A DNA stretch of 64,000 nucleotides, taken from the NCBI GenBank assembly GCA_025751475.1, contig JAOWLD010000002.1, positions 372,001 through 436,000 of the forward strand. Reading direction: 5' to 3'. This stretch comes from Rhodobacteraceae bacterium XHP0102. Lineage in GTDB: Bacteria; Pseudomonadota; Alphaproteobacteria; Rhodobacterales; Rhodobacteraceae. The position numbers and the translations under genes are program-made. Positions 9,206 through 17,522 of this stretch are shown one piece after another. Below the pieces are notes generated by a model. That model was not told the origin of the DNA. It worked only from the letters and a program-made list of their open reading frames with translations, and ran no database searches. Position 1 is the first letter of the stretch, and each line of letters begins with the position of its first letter.

Positions 9206-10690
9206 TTATAGGAAAGCTGTCTCCTCAAATGACCGTAATTTTCGGCTATGAAGCCGCTCTAGCGGCATTTCTCGCAGGTTTTCCATGGCGCGGATACCAA
9301 TCAGCAAATGGCGCGTTACTTGAGTTTTATAGAATTCCGAGGCGGTTCCAGGCAGTTTCAATTCGCCATGCAACGGCTTGTCGGACACGCACAGAAGGGT
9401 TCCGTAGGGCACGCGAAAGCGGAAACCGTTTGCGGCAATTGTGGCGCTTTCCATATCCAATGCGATGGCACGACTTTGGCTGAGGCGTTTGACAGGGCCA
9501 GATTGATCGCGCAGCTCCCAATTGCGATTGTCGATGGTGGCGACCGTGCCTGTGCGCATGATCCGCTTTAAGTCGTAACCAGAGACTTGCGCGACCTCGG
9601 CCACCGCATTTTCCAATGCAATTTGGATTTCTGCCAAGGCAGGGATCGGCACCCATGCGGGCAAATCATCATCCAGCACATGATCCTCGCGCAGATAGGC
9701 ATGAGCCAGTACGTAATCACCAAGGGCCTGCGTGTTGCGCAAACCTGCGCAATGGCCGACCATCAGCCATGCATGGGGGCGCAATACGGCGATGTGATCT
9801 GTTGCGGTTTTCGCGTTCGAGGGGCCAACCCCAATATTAACCAAACTAATACCACCGCCCCCTGCACGGATCAGATGATAGCTCGGCATTTGCGGCATTT
9901 TGCTGGGGTGGATCAATTCCGCCTCCGCATGGGTTAGAACCTGATTTCCAGGTCCGACCAACGCGGTATAACCGCTTTTGGGATCGGCCAGCATCATGCG
10001 GGCATAGGCGATAAATTCATCGATATAGAACTGATAGTTGGTGAACAGGACATGGTTCTGGAAATGGGTTGGATCGGTTGCGGTGTAATGGGACAAACGC
10101 GCCAAAGAATAATCAATCCGTTCCGCGGTAAAAGGCGCCAGCGGACCAGAGCCATCGGGATGTTTGAAGCCAAAGGAATTGACAATCTCGTCATGAATGC
10201 CGCCCAGATCTGGCACATCGAACATATCGCGCAGCGGAAAGGTCAGCGCGGCCTCTTGCGGGATGTTCAGATCAGGGTCTGTCAGCACCGCAAAGTGAAT
10301 GGGGATCGGGGTTGTCGAGGGGCCAATCGTCACTTCGACATTGTGATTTGCGATCAACAGACCGATTTGTTGCGTGAGGTAATGCGCAAACAGATCGGGT
10401 CGCGTGACCGTGGTCGAATAAGTGCCGGGTTCGGCCACATGACCGAAAGCCAGCCGCGTGTCGATTTTGCCAAACCCTGTCGTGGTGATCCTGATTTCGG
10501 GGTAGAAGGCCCGATAGCGGGTGTTGCCCTGCGGGTGTTTCAGCGCGTCCGAGAACGCTTCAAACAGAAATTGCGTGGCCGCCTGATAGAGTGTTTGTAG
10601 ACGCTCAACGGCCTGTTTCGGGTCTGAAAACCGCATGGGTTCAGCGATGGGTGGCGTGACAATCACTTCCTCTGACGGTGGTTGGATCAT
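9206..10690 (-). CDS. amn: AMP nucleosidase
   Basis: Hydrolyses AMP to adenine and ribose 5-phosphate, and so tunes adenylate pools. The 494-residue length matches the Amn family, with an N-terminal Amn-specific region followed by a nucleoside-phosphorylase-like domain. In the latter, VNIGVGPSNAKTATDHIAVLRPHAWLMVGHCAGLR and ALDMESATIAANGFRFRVPYGTLLCVSDKPLHGE match the purine-nucleosidase core. The ATG at 10690 follows GGGGGAACCG. It begins 23 bases after the stop of the sulfotransferase-like gene, so it is probably the third gene of a three-gene transcript starting near 12330. Confidence 0.95.
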   Translation of the reverse strand: MIQPPSEEVIVTPPIAEPMRFSDPKQAVERLQTLYQAATQFLFEAFSDALKHPQGNTRYRAFYPEIRITTTGFGKIDTRLAFGHVAEPGTYSTTVTRPDLFAHYLTQQIGLLIANHNVEVTIGPSTTPIPIHFAVLTDPDLNIPQEAALTFPLRDMFDVPDLGGIHDEIVNSFGFKHPDGSGPLAPFTAERIDYSLARLSHYTATDPTHFQNHVLFTNYQFYIDEFIAYARMMLADPKSGYTALVGPGNQVLTHAEAELIHPSKMPQMPSYHLIRAGGGGISLVNIGVGPSNAKTATDHIAVLRPHAWLMVGHCAGLRNTQALGDYVLAHAYLREDHVLDDDLPAWVPIPALAEIQIALENAVAEVAQVSGYDLKRIMRTGTVATIDNRNWELRDQSGPVKRLSQSRAIALDMESATIAANGFRFRVPYGTLLCVSDKPLHGELKLPGTASEFYKTQVTRHLLIGIRAMENLREMPLERLHSRKLRSFEETAFL

Positions 10691-10713
10691 CGGTTCCCCC
10701 AGTGGTTTTCTGT

Positions 10714-11421
10714 TTAGGCGCGCACCCTATGACTGCGCATTTGCGCGTAATATTCAAGCGCCTCATTCAGCAGGCTTTGATAGGTCTGCGGTAATTCTGG
10801 CAAGGGACGCTCTGGTTCAGAAATGCCCGTTGAGCGATGCACCGCCCCATACCAGTGCCGCGCCCAGACCCCATCCGAAGCGCGTGGTCCCGCCCGCCAA
10901 GACAGCATGGCTGGATCAAACGGGATATTTGCTATGTCGCAGATCAGGCGCAGCATGGCTTCGGGATTTGTCCGAATATCTTCGCTGTCGAAAATTGGAC
11001 CTGGCAGATGTTGATACAAAGCCCATTGTTGCGGATAGCCGATATCCATCAGGCTCGGCAAATCCCGTTTGGCCAGATAGGAGGCAATGACATGGGCTGG
11101 ATGGCGGATCAGGTGCATATTTATACAAGACCCCGCCCATGTCAGGTCAAACCCTTCTATCATGTGATGTGGCATATGTTTCATATACCAAATGGCGTGT
11201 GCTTCGGGCGTGTCGCCTGCACAGGCGCGCGCCACTTTTGCGGGGTCCGTCTCATGGGCGGCAAGTATTTCTGCCCGCATCGGGTGGTCTGCGCCTGTCT
11301 GCGCCAGATAGGGCGCATAAAATGGCTCGTCCCAGACCGCGCAATCTGACCGTGCGCCAAAGGCATACATCATCGCGGTTGAAAGGTTGCGTGGCCCAGA
11401 CCACATGGCGATTTTTGTCAT
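10714..11421 (-). CDS. Sulfotransferase-like P-loop protein
   Basis: The 235-residue cytosolic protein has a P-loop-like WSGPRNLST at residues 7-15, in the position of the 5'-phosphosulfate loop of PAPS-dependent sulfotransferases. It also has HLIRHPAHVIASYL (103-116), with Arg106 and Ser114 placed like the 3'-phosphate-binding pair. This supports a sulfotransferase fold, but the substrate and even the reaction are unknown. It starts 9 bases after the stop of a class IV aminotransferase, which strongly suggests joint function. Plants carry the same two domains as one fused 'branched-chain-aminotransferase-like' protein. Some databases label it by that plant homologue, but it has no aminotransferase domain itself. 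Confidence 0.85.
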   Translation of the reverse strand: MTKIAMWSGPRNLSTAMMYAFGARSDCAVWDEPFYAPYLAQTGADHPMRAEILAAHETDPAKVARACAGDTPEAHAIWYMKHMPHHMIEGFDLTWAGSCINMHLIRHPAHVIASYLAKRDLPSLMDIGYPQQWALYQHLPGPIFDSEDIRTNPEAMLRLICDIANIPFDPAMLSWRAGPRASDGVWARHWYGAVHRSTGISEPERPLPELPQTYQSLLNEALEYYAQMRSHRVRA

Positions 11422-11430
11422 GAAACCTGC

Positions 11431-12327
11431 TCAATCGGTTTGCGCGATCAAATTTTTGTAGAGGGCGCGTATTTTGCTGGTCATTGGGCCAAGCGTGCCT
11501 GTGCCAATCACCCGGCCATCAATCACAGCCACAGGGGTCTGTGCGCCGAATGTCCCCGTCAAAAACGCTTCATCGGCGCTATAGGTGTCGACAAGAGAAA
11601 AATTCTTTTCAAACAAGGGGATCCCATTTGCACGGCATAGATCAATCACCTTTTGCCGCGTGATCCCGTTCATACAATAATCGCCTGTGCTGGTCCAAAC
11701 TTCGCCTTTTCGCACGATAAAGAAATTGCAAGCATTGGTTGTGTTCACAAACCCATGGATGTCGAGCATCAGGGCCTCATCCGCGCCTGCCTTTTCGGCG
11801 GCGATACAGGCCAGAATACAGTTCAACTTGGAGTGGGAATTGAGTTTCGGGTCTTGCGTCATCGGCAAGCCGCGCAGGTGGGGCACTGTGGCCAGACGAA
11901 TGGGGCGCGGAATGTCGGGTTTGGAATGTTCCATAATGATTGCGATGGTCGGCCCAGATTGAGACAGTTTCGGGTGCTGAAAGGGCCGCGTTTTGATCCC
12001 GCGTGTGACCATCAGTCGGGCGTGGGCATCTGTGTGCATCCCATTGGCGCGCTGCGTCTCCTCCAGGGCGGCTACGATCTGCGCGCGGGTCAGGCCAATA
12101 TCAAGATCAATGGCCTTGGCCGCTTCAAAAAGCCTGTCCATGTGATCGTCAACGAAGGCCCATCTCCCCTCATAAAGGCGCAGCCCCTCCCAGACGCCAT
12201 CGCCGAGCATGAAGCCGCTGTCATAGACACTAATCAATGCTTCGCTGCGCGGCTTTAGGGTGCCATTCACCCAAATCAGGATGCTGTCGTTGCGCGCGTC
12301 TTCTTCGCTGTGATGGGTGCTGACCAT
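11431..12327 (-). CDS. Class IV PLP aminotransferase (branched-chain/D-amino-acid type)
   Basis: A 298-residue fold-type IV PLP enzyme. The catalytic lysine is most likely Lys167 in NSHSKLN, and the phosphate-binding GTFGAQTPVA region lies near 257-268. The first module has the usual VNGTLKPRSEALISVYDSGFMLGDGVWEGLRLY opening. It resembles the BCAT/D-amino-acid transaminase/ADC-lyase group. I would not call it IlvE, because its sequence is closer to the unassigned enzymes paired with the sulfotransferase-like protein downstream (9-base gap). A second class IV enzyme at 27996-28856 is a better candidate for the D-amino-acid transaminase. Confidence 0.88.
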   Translation of the reverse strand: MVSTHHSEEDARNDSILIWVNGTLKPRSEALISVYDSGFMLGDGVWEGLRLYEGRWAFVDDHMDRLFEAAKAIDLDIGLTRAQIVAALEETQRANGMHTDAHARLMVTRGIKTRPFQHPKLSQSGPTIAIIMEHSKPDIPRPIRLATVPHLRGLPMTQDPKLNSHSKLNCILACIAAEKAGADEALMLDIHGFVNTTNACNFFIVRKGEVWTSTGDYCMNGITRQKVIDLCRANGIPLFEKNFSLVDTYSADEAFLTGTFGAQTPVAVIDGRVIGTGTLGPMTSKIRALYKNLIAQTD

Positions 12328-12452
12328 GATATGCCTTTGTTCTTCTAGTCACCTTCGCGTGAGCAGACAGGATGCCGCCTTGATGTGCAATATCAATCGC
12401 AGTTTATTGTGGGCGCAAAGTCCGAATTCCGCAGTTACGCGAGGCAAGTCAT

Positions 12453-12707
12453 ATGATCACGACCAAACAAAAATCCATGCGCCACGGATTGCGGCTGCTT
12501 GCATTGGGATCCGCGATTGGCTTGGCATTCTTGCTGCAAACCCTGTCCCCCGAGGATCGCGGTGCGGTGATTGTTCAGTCATTGCTCAAAGGCCAAATGC
12601 CTGTGCTGACGCCTGCCGTCCCATGTGACCTGATTTGCAAGGGGCCACAAATTTTGCCTGCAACGGGTGGTTTGGGGGCGGATCAGCCGCGGCTGCGCGA
12701 AATTTGA
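12453..12707 (+). CDS. Small unknown protein with one hydrophobic N-terminal segment
   Basis: An 84-residue frame with a basic start (MITTKQKSMRHG), a hydrophobic stretch (LRLLALGSAIGLAFLLQTL, about 13-31) and a proline- and glycine-rich tail containing a CDLIC cysteine pair. It could be a membrane-anchored or exported small protein. A GAGG ribosome site lies about 9 bases before the ATG. It fills the gap between the divergent aminotransferase and the convergent kpsT, ending 3 bases before the kpsT stop. No family is recognised, and it could be a chance frame. Confidence 0.5.
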   Translation: MITTKQKSMRHGLRLLALGSAIGLAFLLQTLSPEDRGAVIVQSLLKGQMPVLTPAVPCDLICKGPQILPATGGLGADQPRLREI

Positions 12708-12710
12708 CGC

Positions 12711-13364
12711 TCAGGCTAACATCGCTTTATGCACTTTGATGGCCGTGTTGAGATCAGGGAAATAGGTGATTTTTCCCTTTTCAAGGATCAAGGCCGCATC
12801 GCAATAGTCGCGCAATTCGGCCAGATTGTGATTGACCACCAAGGCCCCTGCAGCCCGAATACGGTCTCGAAACACGGCCGCACTTTTGCGCCGAAAGGCC
12901 GCATCGCCAACGGCCGTGACCTCATCGACAAGATAGGTGTCAAACCTGATCCCCATGGAGAGGCCGAAACTCAGCCGCGCGCGCATCCCTTGGCTGTAGA
13001 GGCGCACGGGTTTGTGAAAGGCTGTGCCTAGTTCCGCGAAATCATCGACAAATGCGAGCAGGTCTTCGCTGTCCACACCATAGGCGCGGGCGATAAAGCG
13101 GGTGTTTTGCGCGCCTGTCAAATCGCCATGCAGGGAGCCGCCAAATCCAACGGGCCACGAGATACTGCCCGAGGTGACAATCCGCCCATGATCGGGCGGC
13201 AAGATCCCTGCAACCATCCGCAGAAAGGTTGATTTGCCCGCACCATTGCGCCCAAGCAGGGCCAAGGCGCGGCCGCTTGGAAGTGTCAGGGTCACATCAT
13301 CCAAAATGACATGGCGGGCAGAGCCTGTGCCAAAGGATTTTGAAAGATGGACAAGTTTGATCAT
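12711..13364 (-). CDS. kpsT: Capsular polysaccharide export ATP-binding protein, KpsT type
   Basis: The 217-residue ATPase drives export of group 2 capsule-type polysaccharide across the inner membrane with KpsM. It has the Walker A GRNGAGKST (38-46), a signature SQGMRARL typical of the KpsT/Wzt branch instead of LSGGQ, a Walker B YLVDEVTAVGD, and the switch His in VVNHNLAEL. It lacks the C-terminal sugar-binding extension of the Wzt O-antigen transporters, so the capsule type fits better. It starts 5 bases after the kpsE stop in the same transcript. kpsM lies on the other strand just beyond kpsE. Confidence 0.92.
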   Translation of the reverse strand: MIKLVHLSKSFGTGSARHVILDDVTLTLPSGRALALLGRNGAGKSTFLRMVAGILPPDHGRIVTSGSISWPVGFGGSLHGDLTGAQNTRFIARAYGVDSEDLLAFVDDFAELGTAFHKPVRLYSQGMRARLSFGLSMGIRFDTYLVDEVTAVGDAAFRRKSAAVFRDRIRAAGALVVNHNLAELRDYCDAALILEKGKITYFPDLNTAIKVHKAMLA

Positions 13365-13369
13365 CTGCC

Positions 13370-14542
13370 CTAGCGCCGATCCCGCAAGGCATAGGCCGCC
13401 AGTGTAAGAATGATATACAGAAGGCTTAGAAAGAGGGCTGACAGGCCAAGGATCAAACCGCGTTTGGGGTGATCTGCGCTGTCGGGCAGTGCGGGGCGGA
13501 TGAAAACAGCGAGATAGCGGGTCTGGCGCGCAAGATTGTCTTGGGCCAGTTCTAGGGCCGCTACGGCCGCCGCGTATCGGGTTTCGGCCAATTCCTGTTC
13601 GGTGGCCAAGGCCTCGAATTGGGCCAAAAGATTGGGATAATCGGGTTGATTGGCTTGCGTCGAAGCGCCGTTTGCAAAGCTGGCACGCTCTTGCCTGATA
13701 CGGTCCTCAATCACATCAATTCGGGCGCGTGACTGGGCCAAGCGGGGATCATTCTCACCCGATGTAGCCGCCAACATATCTGTCGCAATAAGGGCTTCGG
13801 CCAATTGTTGTTGAAGCGTGTTCAAAACACCCATGCGCCCTTGCAGATCAGAACCCACATCCAGCATTTGGCTGCGAATGCGAAAATCAGTGATGGCGCC
13901 GCGCGCTGCGGTTAAATCGGCCTCCGCGCGGGCCAGATCATGACGCGCGAATTCCAGCAGGTTTTCGCGTGCGGCGAGATTCAGATCATTCATCAAGCGT
14001 TCGCTCTCAAAGATCACCGCATTGGCCAAGGCCAAGGCCATTTGGGGCGAAAACGCGCGCAACCGAAATTCAATCAGACCTGAGGCGCGATCATAGGATA
14101 GGCCCGTCATGCGCCGCCAATAGCGCAGCACATCCGTCCTTCCAGCCTTGGGGTTAAGCCCGAAAAGCGGGTCGCGCGCATGAGCTGCGCTGTAATGTGC
14201 CACCAAACCCAAATTCTGATCGAGGGTTCTGACCAGATCACCGCTGCGGATAAATTCGTATAGAATATCGGCATCGCCGCGTTGCGCGGTTAGGCCGCCA
14301 AGCTGCACAAGGCCGCCAAGCGCTGTGCTTTGCAGATTTCCGCTTTCCTCCTGACGGACGGTGAAGCCTGCCACGATCTGATATTGCGGTGTTGCCAAGA
14401 CCCACAGGTATGCGGCAAGCAATGAAAGGGGCAGGACCACTCCCAAAACCCCTCCCGCTAGGGCAAGAATATGCCGCCGTTTGAGGCGCGCGGGGCGGGC
14501 GGTGGGGCGCACTTGGATGATCCTTTTGGGCTGATCTACCAT
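13370..14542 (-). CDS. kpsE: Capsule polysaccharide export inner-membrane protein, KpsE type
   Basis: A 390-residue polysaccharide co-polymerase of the PCP-3 type. There is one transmembrane helix near the N-terminus (about 28-50, ILALAGGVLGVVLPLSLLAAYLWVL), a long periplasmic coiled-coil-rich domain (about 180-330), and a second helix at the extreme C-terminus (LGLSALFLSLLYIILTLAAYAL). This is the KpsE/Wza-partner topology that bridges the export pump to the outer-membrane channel. I chose the ATG at 14542. Earlier in-frame starts (14575, 14653) would overlap kpsM coding sequence on the opposite strand. It leads the kpsE-kpsT transcript and is divergent from kpsM by only about 31 bases. Confidence 0.9.
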   Translation of the reverse strand: MVDQPKRIIQVRPTARPARLKRRHILALAGGVLGVVLPLSLLAAYLWVLATPQYQIVAGFTVRQEESGNLQSTALGGLVQLGGLTAQRGDADILYEFIRSGDLVRTLDQNLGLVAHYSAAHARDPLFGLNPKAGRTDVLRYWRRMTGLSYDRASGLIEFRLRAFSPQMALALANAVIFESERLMNDLNLAARENLLEFARHDLARAEADLTAARGAITDFRIRSQMLDVGSDLQGRMGVLNTLQQQLAEALIATDMLAATSGENDPRLAQSRARIDVIEDRIRQERASFANGASTQANQPDYPNLLAQFEALATEQELAETRYAAAVAALELAQDNLARQTRYLAVFIRPALPDSADHPKRGLILGLSALFLSLLYIILTLAAYALRDRR

Positions 14543-14573
14543 TGCTTCACCATTTTGCGCGATGCTTGCAGCC

Positions 14574-15359
14574 ATGACACAGCTGCACATCAAATCGCGC
14601 CCAAATCCTGCGCGCCGTGTGATCCTCGCGTTGATGCTGCGTGAGATGTCCACCCGCTATGGTCAAAGCGCGGGGGGATATCTTTGGGCGGTGATCGAGC
14701 CTTTGGGCGCGATCTTCATTCTTGCGGCGGGATATGGGATGGTTTTGTCCGCCCCGCCTTTGGGCGTGTCGCATATCGTATTTCTGGCAAGCGGGTTTTT
14801 GCCCTTTGCGCTCTTTCAATCCATGCAAGTCACCGTGGCGCGCAGTTTGATCTTCTCGCGCCCGCTTTTGAATTATCCCATCGTGCGATGGTTCCACGCA
14901 TTGGTGGCGCGGGTGATATTGAATGGTCTGACGGGCGTGTTGATTGCGGCGATTGTCTTGGCGGTGGTGTTCGGCATCAGTCCGACACGGGCCGTGCCGC
15001 AGGCGGGTTTGATCCTTGGCGCATTGGGCATGGCGTTGCTGCTCGGGGTGGGGATTGGCGCGCTTAATGCGGCGCTCATGGGGTTGTGGCCCGTATGGGA
15101 ACAAATTTGGTCGATTGCCACACGGCCCTTGTTCTTTGTTTCGGGGGTGTTTTTCCTGCCCGAAACCCTGCCGCAATGGGCGCAAGATATCTTGTGGTTC
15201 AACCCGTTGATCCATGTTGTGGGAATGATGCGAGATGGTCTTTACGGGTTTTACAGCCCCCAGATTGTGCCGCTTTATGCGATTGGCGCAGGGTTGTTGC
15301 CCCTGGCGATGGGGTTGCTGCTTCTGGCGCGGTTTCATCATGTGATCTTGTCGCGCTGA
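14574..15359 (+). CDS. kpsM: Capsular polysaccharide export permease, KpsM type
   Basis: A 261-residue inner-membrane ABC-2 permease with about six helices. It opens with RRVILALMLREMSTRYGQSAGGYLWAVIEPLGAI, the amphipathic start and first helix characteristic of KpsM/Wzm. It should pair with KpsT, and KpsE would extend the path. The ATG at 14574 lacks a clear ribosome site. ATG at 14562 is in frame too, but is no better preceded. Its last 22 bases overlap, tail to tail, the end of the GT2 gene on the - strand, an unusually long convergent coding overlap. Confidence 0.9.
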   Translation: MTQLHIKSRPNPARRVILALMLREMSTRYGQSAGGYLWAVIEPLGAIFILAAGYGMVLSAPPLGVSHIVFLASGFLPFALFQSMQVTVARSLIFSRPLLNYPIVRWFHALVARVILNGLTGVLIAAIVLAVVFGISPTRAVPQAGLILGALGMALLLGVGIGALNAALMGLWPVWEQIWSIATRPLFFVSGVFFLPETLPQWAQDILWFNPLIHVVGMMRDGLYGFYSPQIVPLYAIGAGLLPLAMGLLLLARFHHVILSR

Positions 15360-16396
15360 GTGCGGGCAATCAGCGCTTCGGGGTCGCGGCCGAGATTGCG
15401 CCATAATCCATCCCATATCGCCATGAACATCAGGCGTAGAAACAGGGCGCGCTGTCCTTTTTGTTGCTTTGTTTTCAAAAGCCATTTGGGGATGATCACC
15501 CCAAGAGCAGCCCAAAACCACGGCCCTGCCGCCTCGCGATACAGCAGCATCAGGTTGCGATGGTAGAAATAGGCCTTCCACACGGGATAAAATCCGCCAC
15601 CCCTGCCCGAAAATGTTTTGCAGTCATGGCGAAAGCGGATTTGCGGCATAAAGATGCCGCGAAATCCCGCTTTTGTGGCCCGAAGCGTGTATAGCCCATC
15701 TTCCCCAGAAACAAATAGCGCGCGCTGCGGCGACCCTATTTTGGAGACCAGTGCACGGCTTACAAACAAGCCGACAAAAGAGGTGACATCAATTGGATGC
15801 GGGTCCGTGGCGCGATAGGCACTGTGAGGGATGTGAAACCCGTCCCGCCCGTGTCGCGCGGTTGACCAGAAGCGGCCCCAATTCCAAAAAGGGTTTTGCG
15901 AAGGGCGATTCATCTCCATGATGCGGCCATCGGGGGCATAGACAGCCGCCGCGACCATATCCGCCGCACCATGGTCGCAGGTGTGAAAGCTGCGGATCGC
16001 GCCTGCTTCTGGCCATGCGTCATCATCTAGGATCAGCATCCAATCAGGATCACATTCCGCCATAGCCACATCCATGGCTGTGGCAAAAGCCCCTGCCCCG
16101 CCAAGGTTACGTGCGGCGCGGATCGGTAACAGGCGCGGGTCAGGATGACCGCATAACATGGCCCAAGTGCCGTCAGATGAGGCGTTATCCACCACGACAA
16201 CAGCGGCCAGATCCTGCGCCGTATTGGCCAAAAGCGCGTCAATCGCGCGGATCAGGTCGGGTTTGCGATTATGGGTTGCAACAAGGGCGATCAGCCGCCC
16301 CTTATGTTCTGCGCCTTTTGAGGGATGACCGCGCCCCGTCCCAGACGGGCGGGGGGCCAATTGCAATGTCGGTGTGAGGCACAGCATTTGAACCAT
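15338..16396 (-). CDS. Glycosyltransferase family 2
   Basis: The 352-residue protein is a GT-A fold glycosyltransferase. It has VATHNRKPDLIRAIDALL (near 38-55), VVVDNASSDGTW, and the metal/nucleotide-binding DDD in WMLILDDDAWPE. A C-terminal half with VWKAYFYHRNLMLLYRE is like rhamnosyl- and galactofuranosyltransferases. It carries no clear transmembrane signal. A start at 16396 is preferred because AAAGGGCG lies just upstream; in-frame ATG at 16387 and a start at 16420 are alternatives. Its position beside kpsMTE suggests that it adds a residue to the exported polysaccharide. The donor sugar is not predictable. Confidence 0.88.
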   Translation of the reverse strand: MVQMLCLTPTLQLAPRPSGTGRGHPSKGAEHKGRLIALVATHNRKPDLIRAIDALLANTAQDLAAVVVVDNASSDGTWAMLCGHPDPRLLPIRAARNLGGAGAFATAMDVAMAECDPDWMLILDDDAWPEAGAIRSFHTCDHGAADMVAAAVYAPDGRIMEMNRPSQNPFWNWGRFWSTARHGRDGFHIPHSAYRATDPHPIDVTSFVGLFVSRALVSKIGSPQRALFVSGEDGLYTLRATKAGFRGIFMPQIRFRHDCKTFSGRGGGFYPVWKAYFYHRNLMLLYREAAGPWFWAALGVIIPKWLLKTKQQKGQRALFLRLMFMAIWDGLWRNLGRDPEALIARTQRDKIT

Positions 16397-16457
16397 ATCG
16401 CCCTTTGCGTCCAAGAACACTCGCGCAAGGGTCGGATATTTTGCTTAAAGAAAGGTT

Positions 16458-16928
16458 TCAGCTTCGATGATAAGGCGCACCAGCAAGGATTGATGCCGCG
16501 CGATAGAGTTGCTCGGACAGCATCACCCGCACCAGCATATGCGGCCAGACCATGCGGCCGAGGGAGATGTGTTTGACAGCGTCAGCGCGCAGACTTGGAT
16601 CAATACCATCGGCCCCGCCGATGATCAGGGCCAAATCACCCGTGCCTTGATCGCGCAGCTCGGCCAGAGCCGCCGCAAATTCGGGGGAGGTGACGGCGGC
16701 CCCGCGTTCATCCAAGGCCCAAAGGATTGCTGATTTTGGCACGGCACGGCGCAGCAAATCTGCCTCCGCCCTCATGCCAAGGTTTTTCTTATCTTCGACT
16801 TCGATGACATCGCCCAAGCTCAGGCCAAGCGCGCGGCCAGTTCGGTCAAATCGGGTGAGATAATCGGTGACAAGTTCGTGCTCAGGCCCCTGCCGCAGGC
16901 GGCCTACGCAACAGATGGAGACGCGCAT
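16458..16928 (-). CDS. rlmH: 23S rRNA pseudouridine-1915 N3-methyltransferase
   Basis: The 156-residue SPOUT-class methyltransferase modifies the pseudouridine in helix 69 of 23S rRNA. Family landmarks are the N-terminal MRVSICCVGRLRQGPEHELVTDYLTRF, LDERGAAVTSPEFA, the knotted LALIIGGADGIDP (SAM-binding trefoil) and the C-terminal RVMLSEQLYRAASILAGAPYHR. The length is exactly that of the family. It starts 6 bases after the rsfS stop; the rsfS-rlmH pair is a widespread bacterial arrangement linked to ribosome maturation. Confidence 0.97.
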   Translation of the reverse strand: MRVSICCVGRLRQGPEHELVTDYLTRFDRTGRALGLSLGDVIEVEDKKNLGMRAEADLLRRAVPKSAILWALDERGAAVTSPEFAAALAELRDQGTGDLALIIGGADGIDPSLRADAVKHISLGRMVWPHMLVRVMLSEQLYRAASILAGAPYHRS

Positions 16929-16934
16929 GGCCGT

Positions 16935-17333
16935 TCAGGCCTGCGCTGCGCCACTGGGCAACCACATCTTTTCGATCTGGTAGAAATCGCGCACTTCGGG
17001 ACGGAAGACATGGATAATCACATCACCCGTGTCGATCAGCACCCAATCGCCCGTATCCTTGCCTTCGGTTTTGGACAAAAGCCCGTAATCCTGCTTCAGG
17101 CGATCGACCAAATTGGTCGCAATGGCAGCAACCTGACGGGTCGAACGGCCAGAGGCCACCACCATGTAATCCGCCATGGAGGATTTCCCAGCGAGGTCGA
17201 TGGTGATCACATTCTCGGCTTTGTCATCGCTCAGAGAGTCAAGCACTTGGTCCAGCAAATCCTTGCCACCAATGCGGGAGGCGCCCAGATCATTTTGCGG
17301 CGCGCGGGTTGCGGTGTCGTTGTTTACCGCCAT
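16935..17333 (-). CDS. rsfS: Ribosome silencing factor RsfS (YbeB/Iojap)
   Basis: Binds uL14 on the large ribosomal subunit and blocks subunit joining when nutrients are scarce. From the ATG at 17333 the protein has 132 residues. Its core, DKAENVITIDLAGKSSMADYMVVASGRSTRQVAAIATNL, is the family signature, followed by WVLIDTGDVIIHVFRPEVRDFYQIEKMW. The frame stays open upstream to 17426, but those residues match no family member. It is cotranscribed with rlmH just downstream. Confidence 0.96.
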   Translation of the reverse strand: MAVNNDTATRAPQNDLGASRIGGKDLLDQVLDSLSDDKAENVITIDLAGKSSMADYMVVASGRSTRQVAAIATNLVDRLKQDYGLLSKTEGKDTGDWVLIDTGDVIIHVFRPEVRDFYQIEKMWLPSGAAQA

Positions 17334-17472
17334 CGTTGGTCCAGTCAGGACAAAAGCCCTCCAGTTTGTGGCGCCAGTCCGTGGAGGCATGGCCCCCTTC
17401 GCTGGCGAATGGCAGGAGGATAGCACCGCTTTTTCATGATCTCAATCGAAAGCAGCATCTTGCGCCGACAGC

Positions 17473-17501
17473 AAAAGGGCCATGCGTGCGGCATGGCCCT
17501 T
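17473..17501 (-). terminator. Rho-independent terminator of the TsoY-like gene
   Basis: An 11-bp perfect stem (17475-17485 with 17491-17501, AAGGGCCATGC and its complement) with a 5-base loop. On the - strand it is followed by TTTTGC, 22 bases after the stop of the 17523-18722 gene. Confidence 0.88.
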
Positions 17502-17522
17502 GGCACATTAGAGATTGCAAGG

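Noticed and set aside
9187-9215. TTGACA with an AT-rich stretch, a possible promoter on the + strand
   Set aside because: No good -10 hexamer at 16-18 bases, and transcription would run antisense into amn; it is more likely just the AT-rich intergenic end.
14547-15581. 344-codon open frame on the - strand over kpsM
   Set aside because: It is rich in His, Gln, Pro and Arg with no recognisable domain, and lies antisense to a clear permease gene. It is a shadow frame of high-GC coding sequence.
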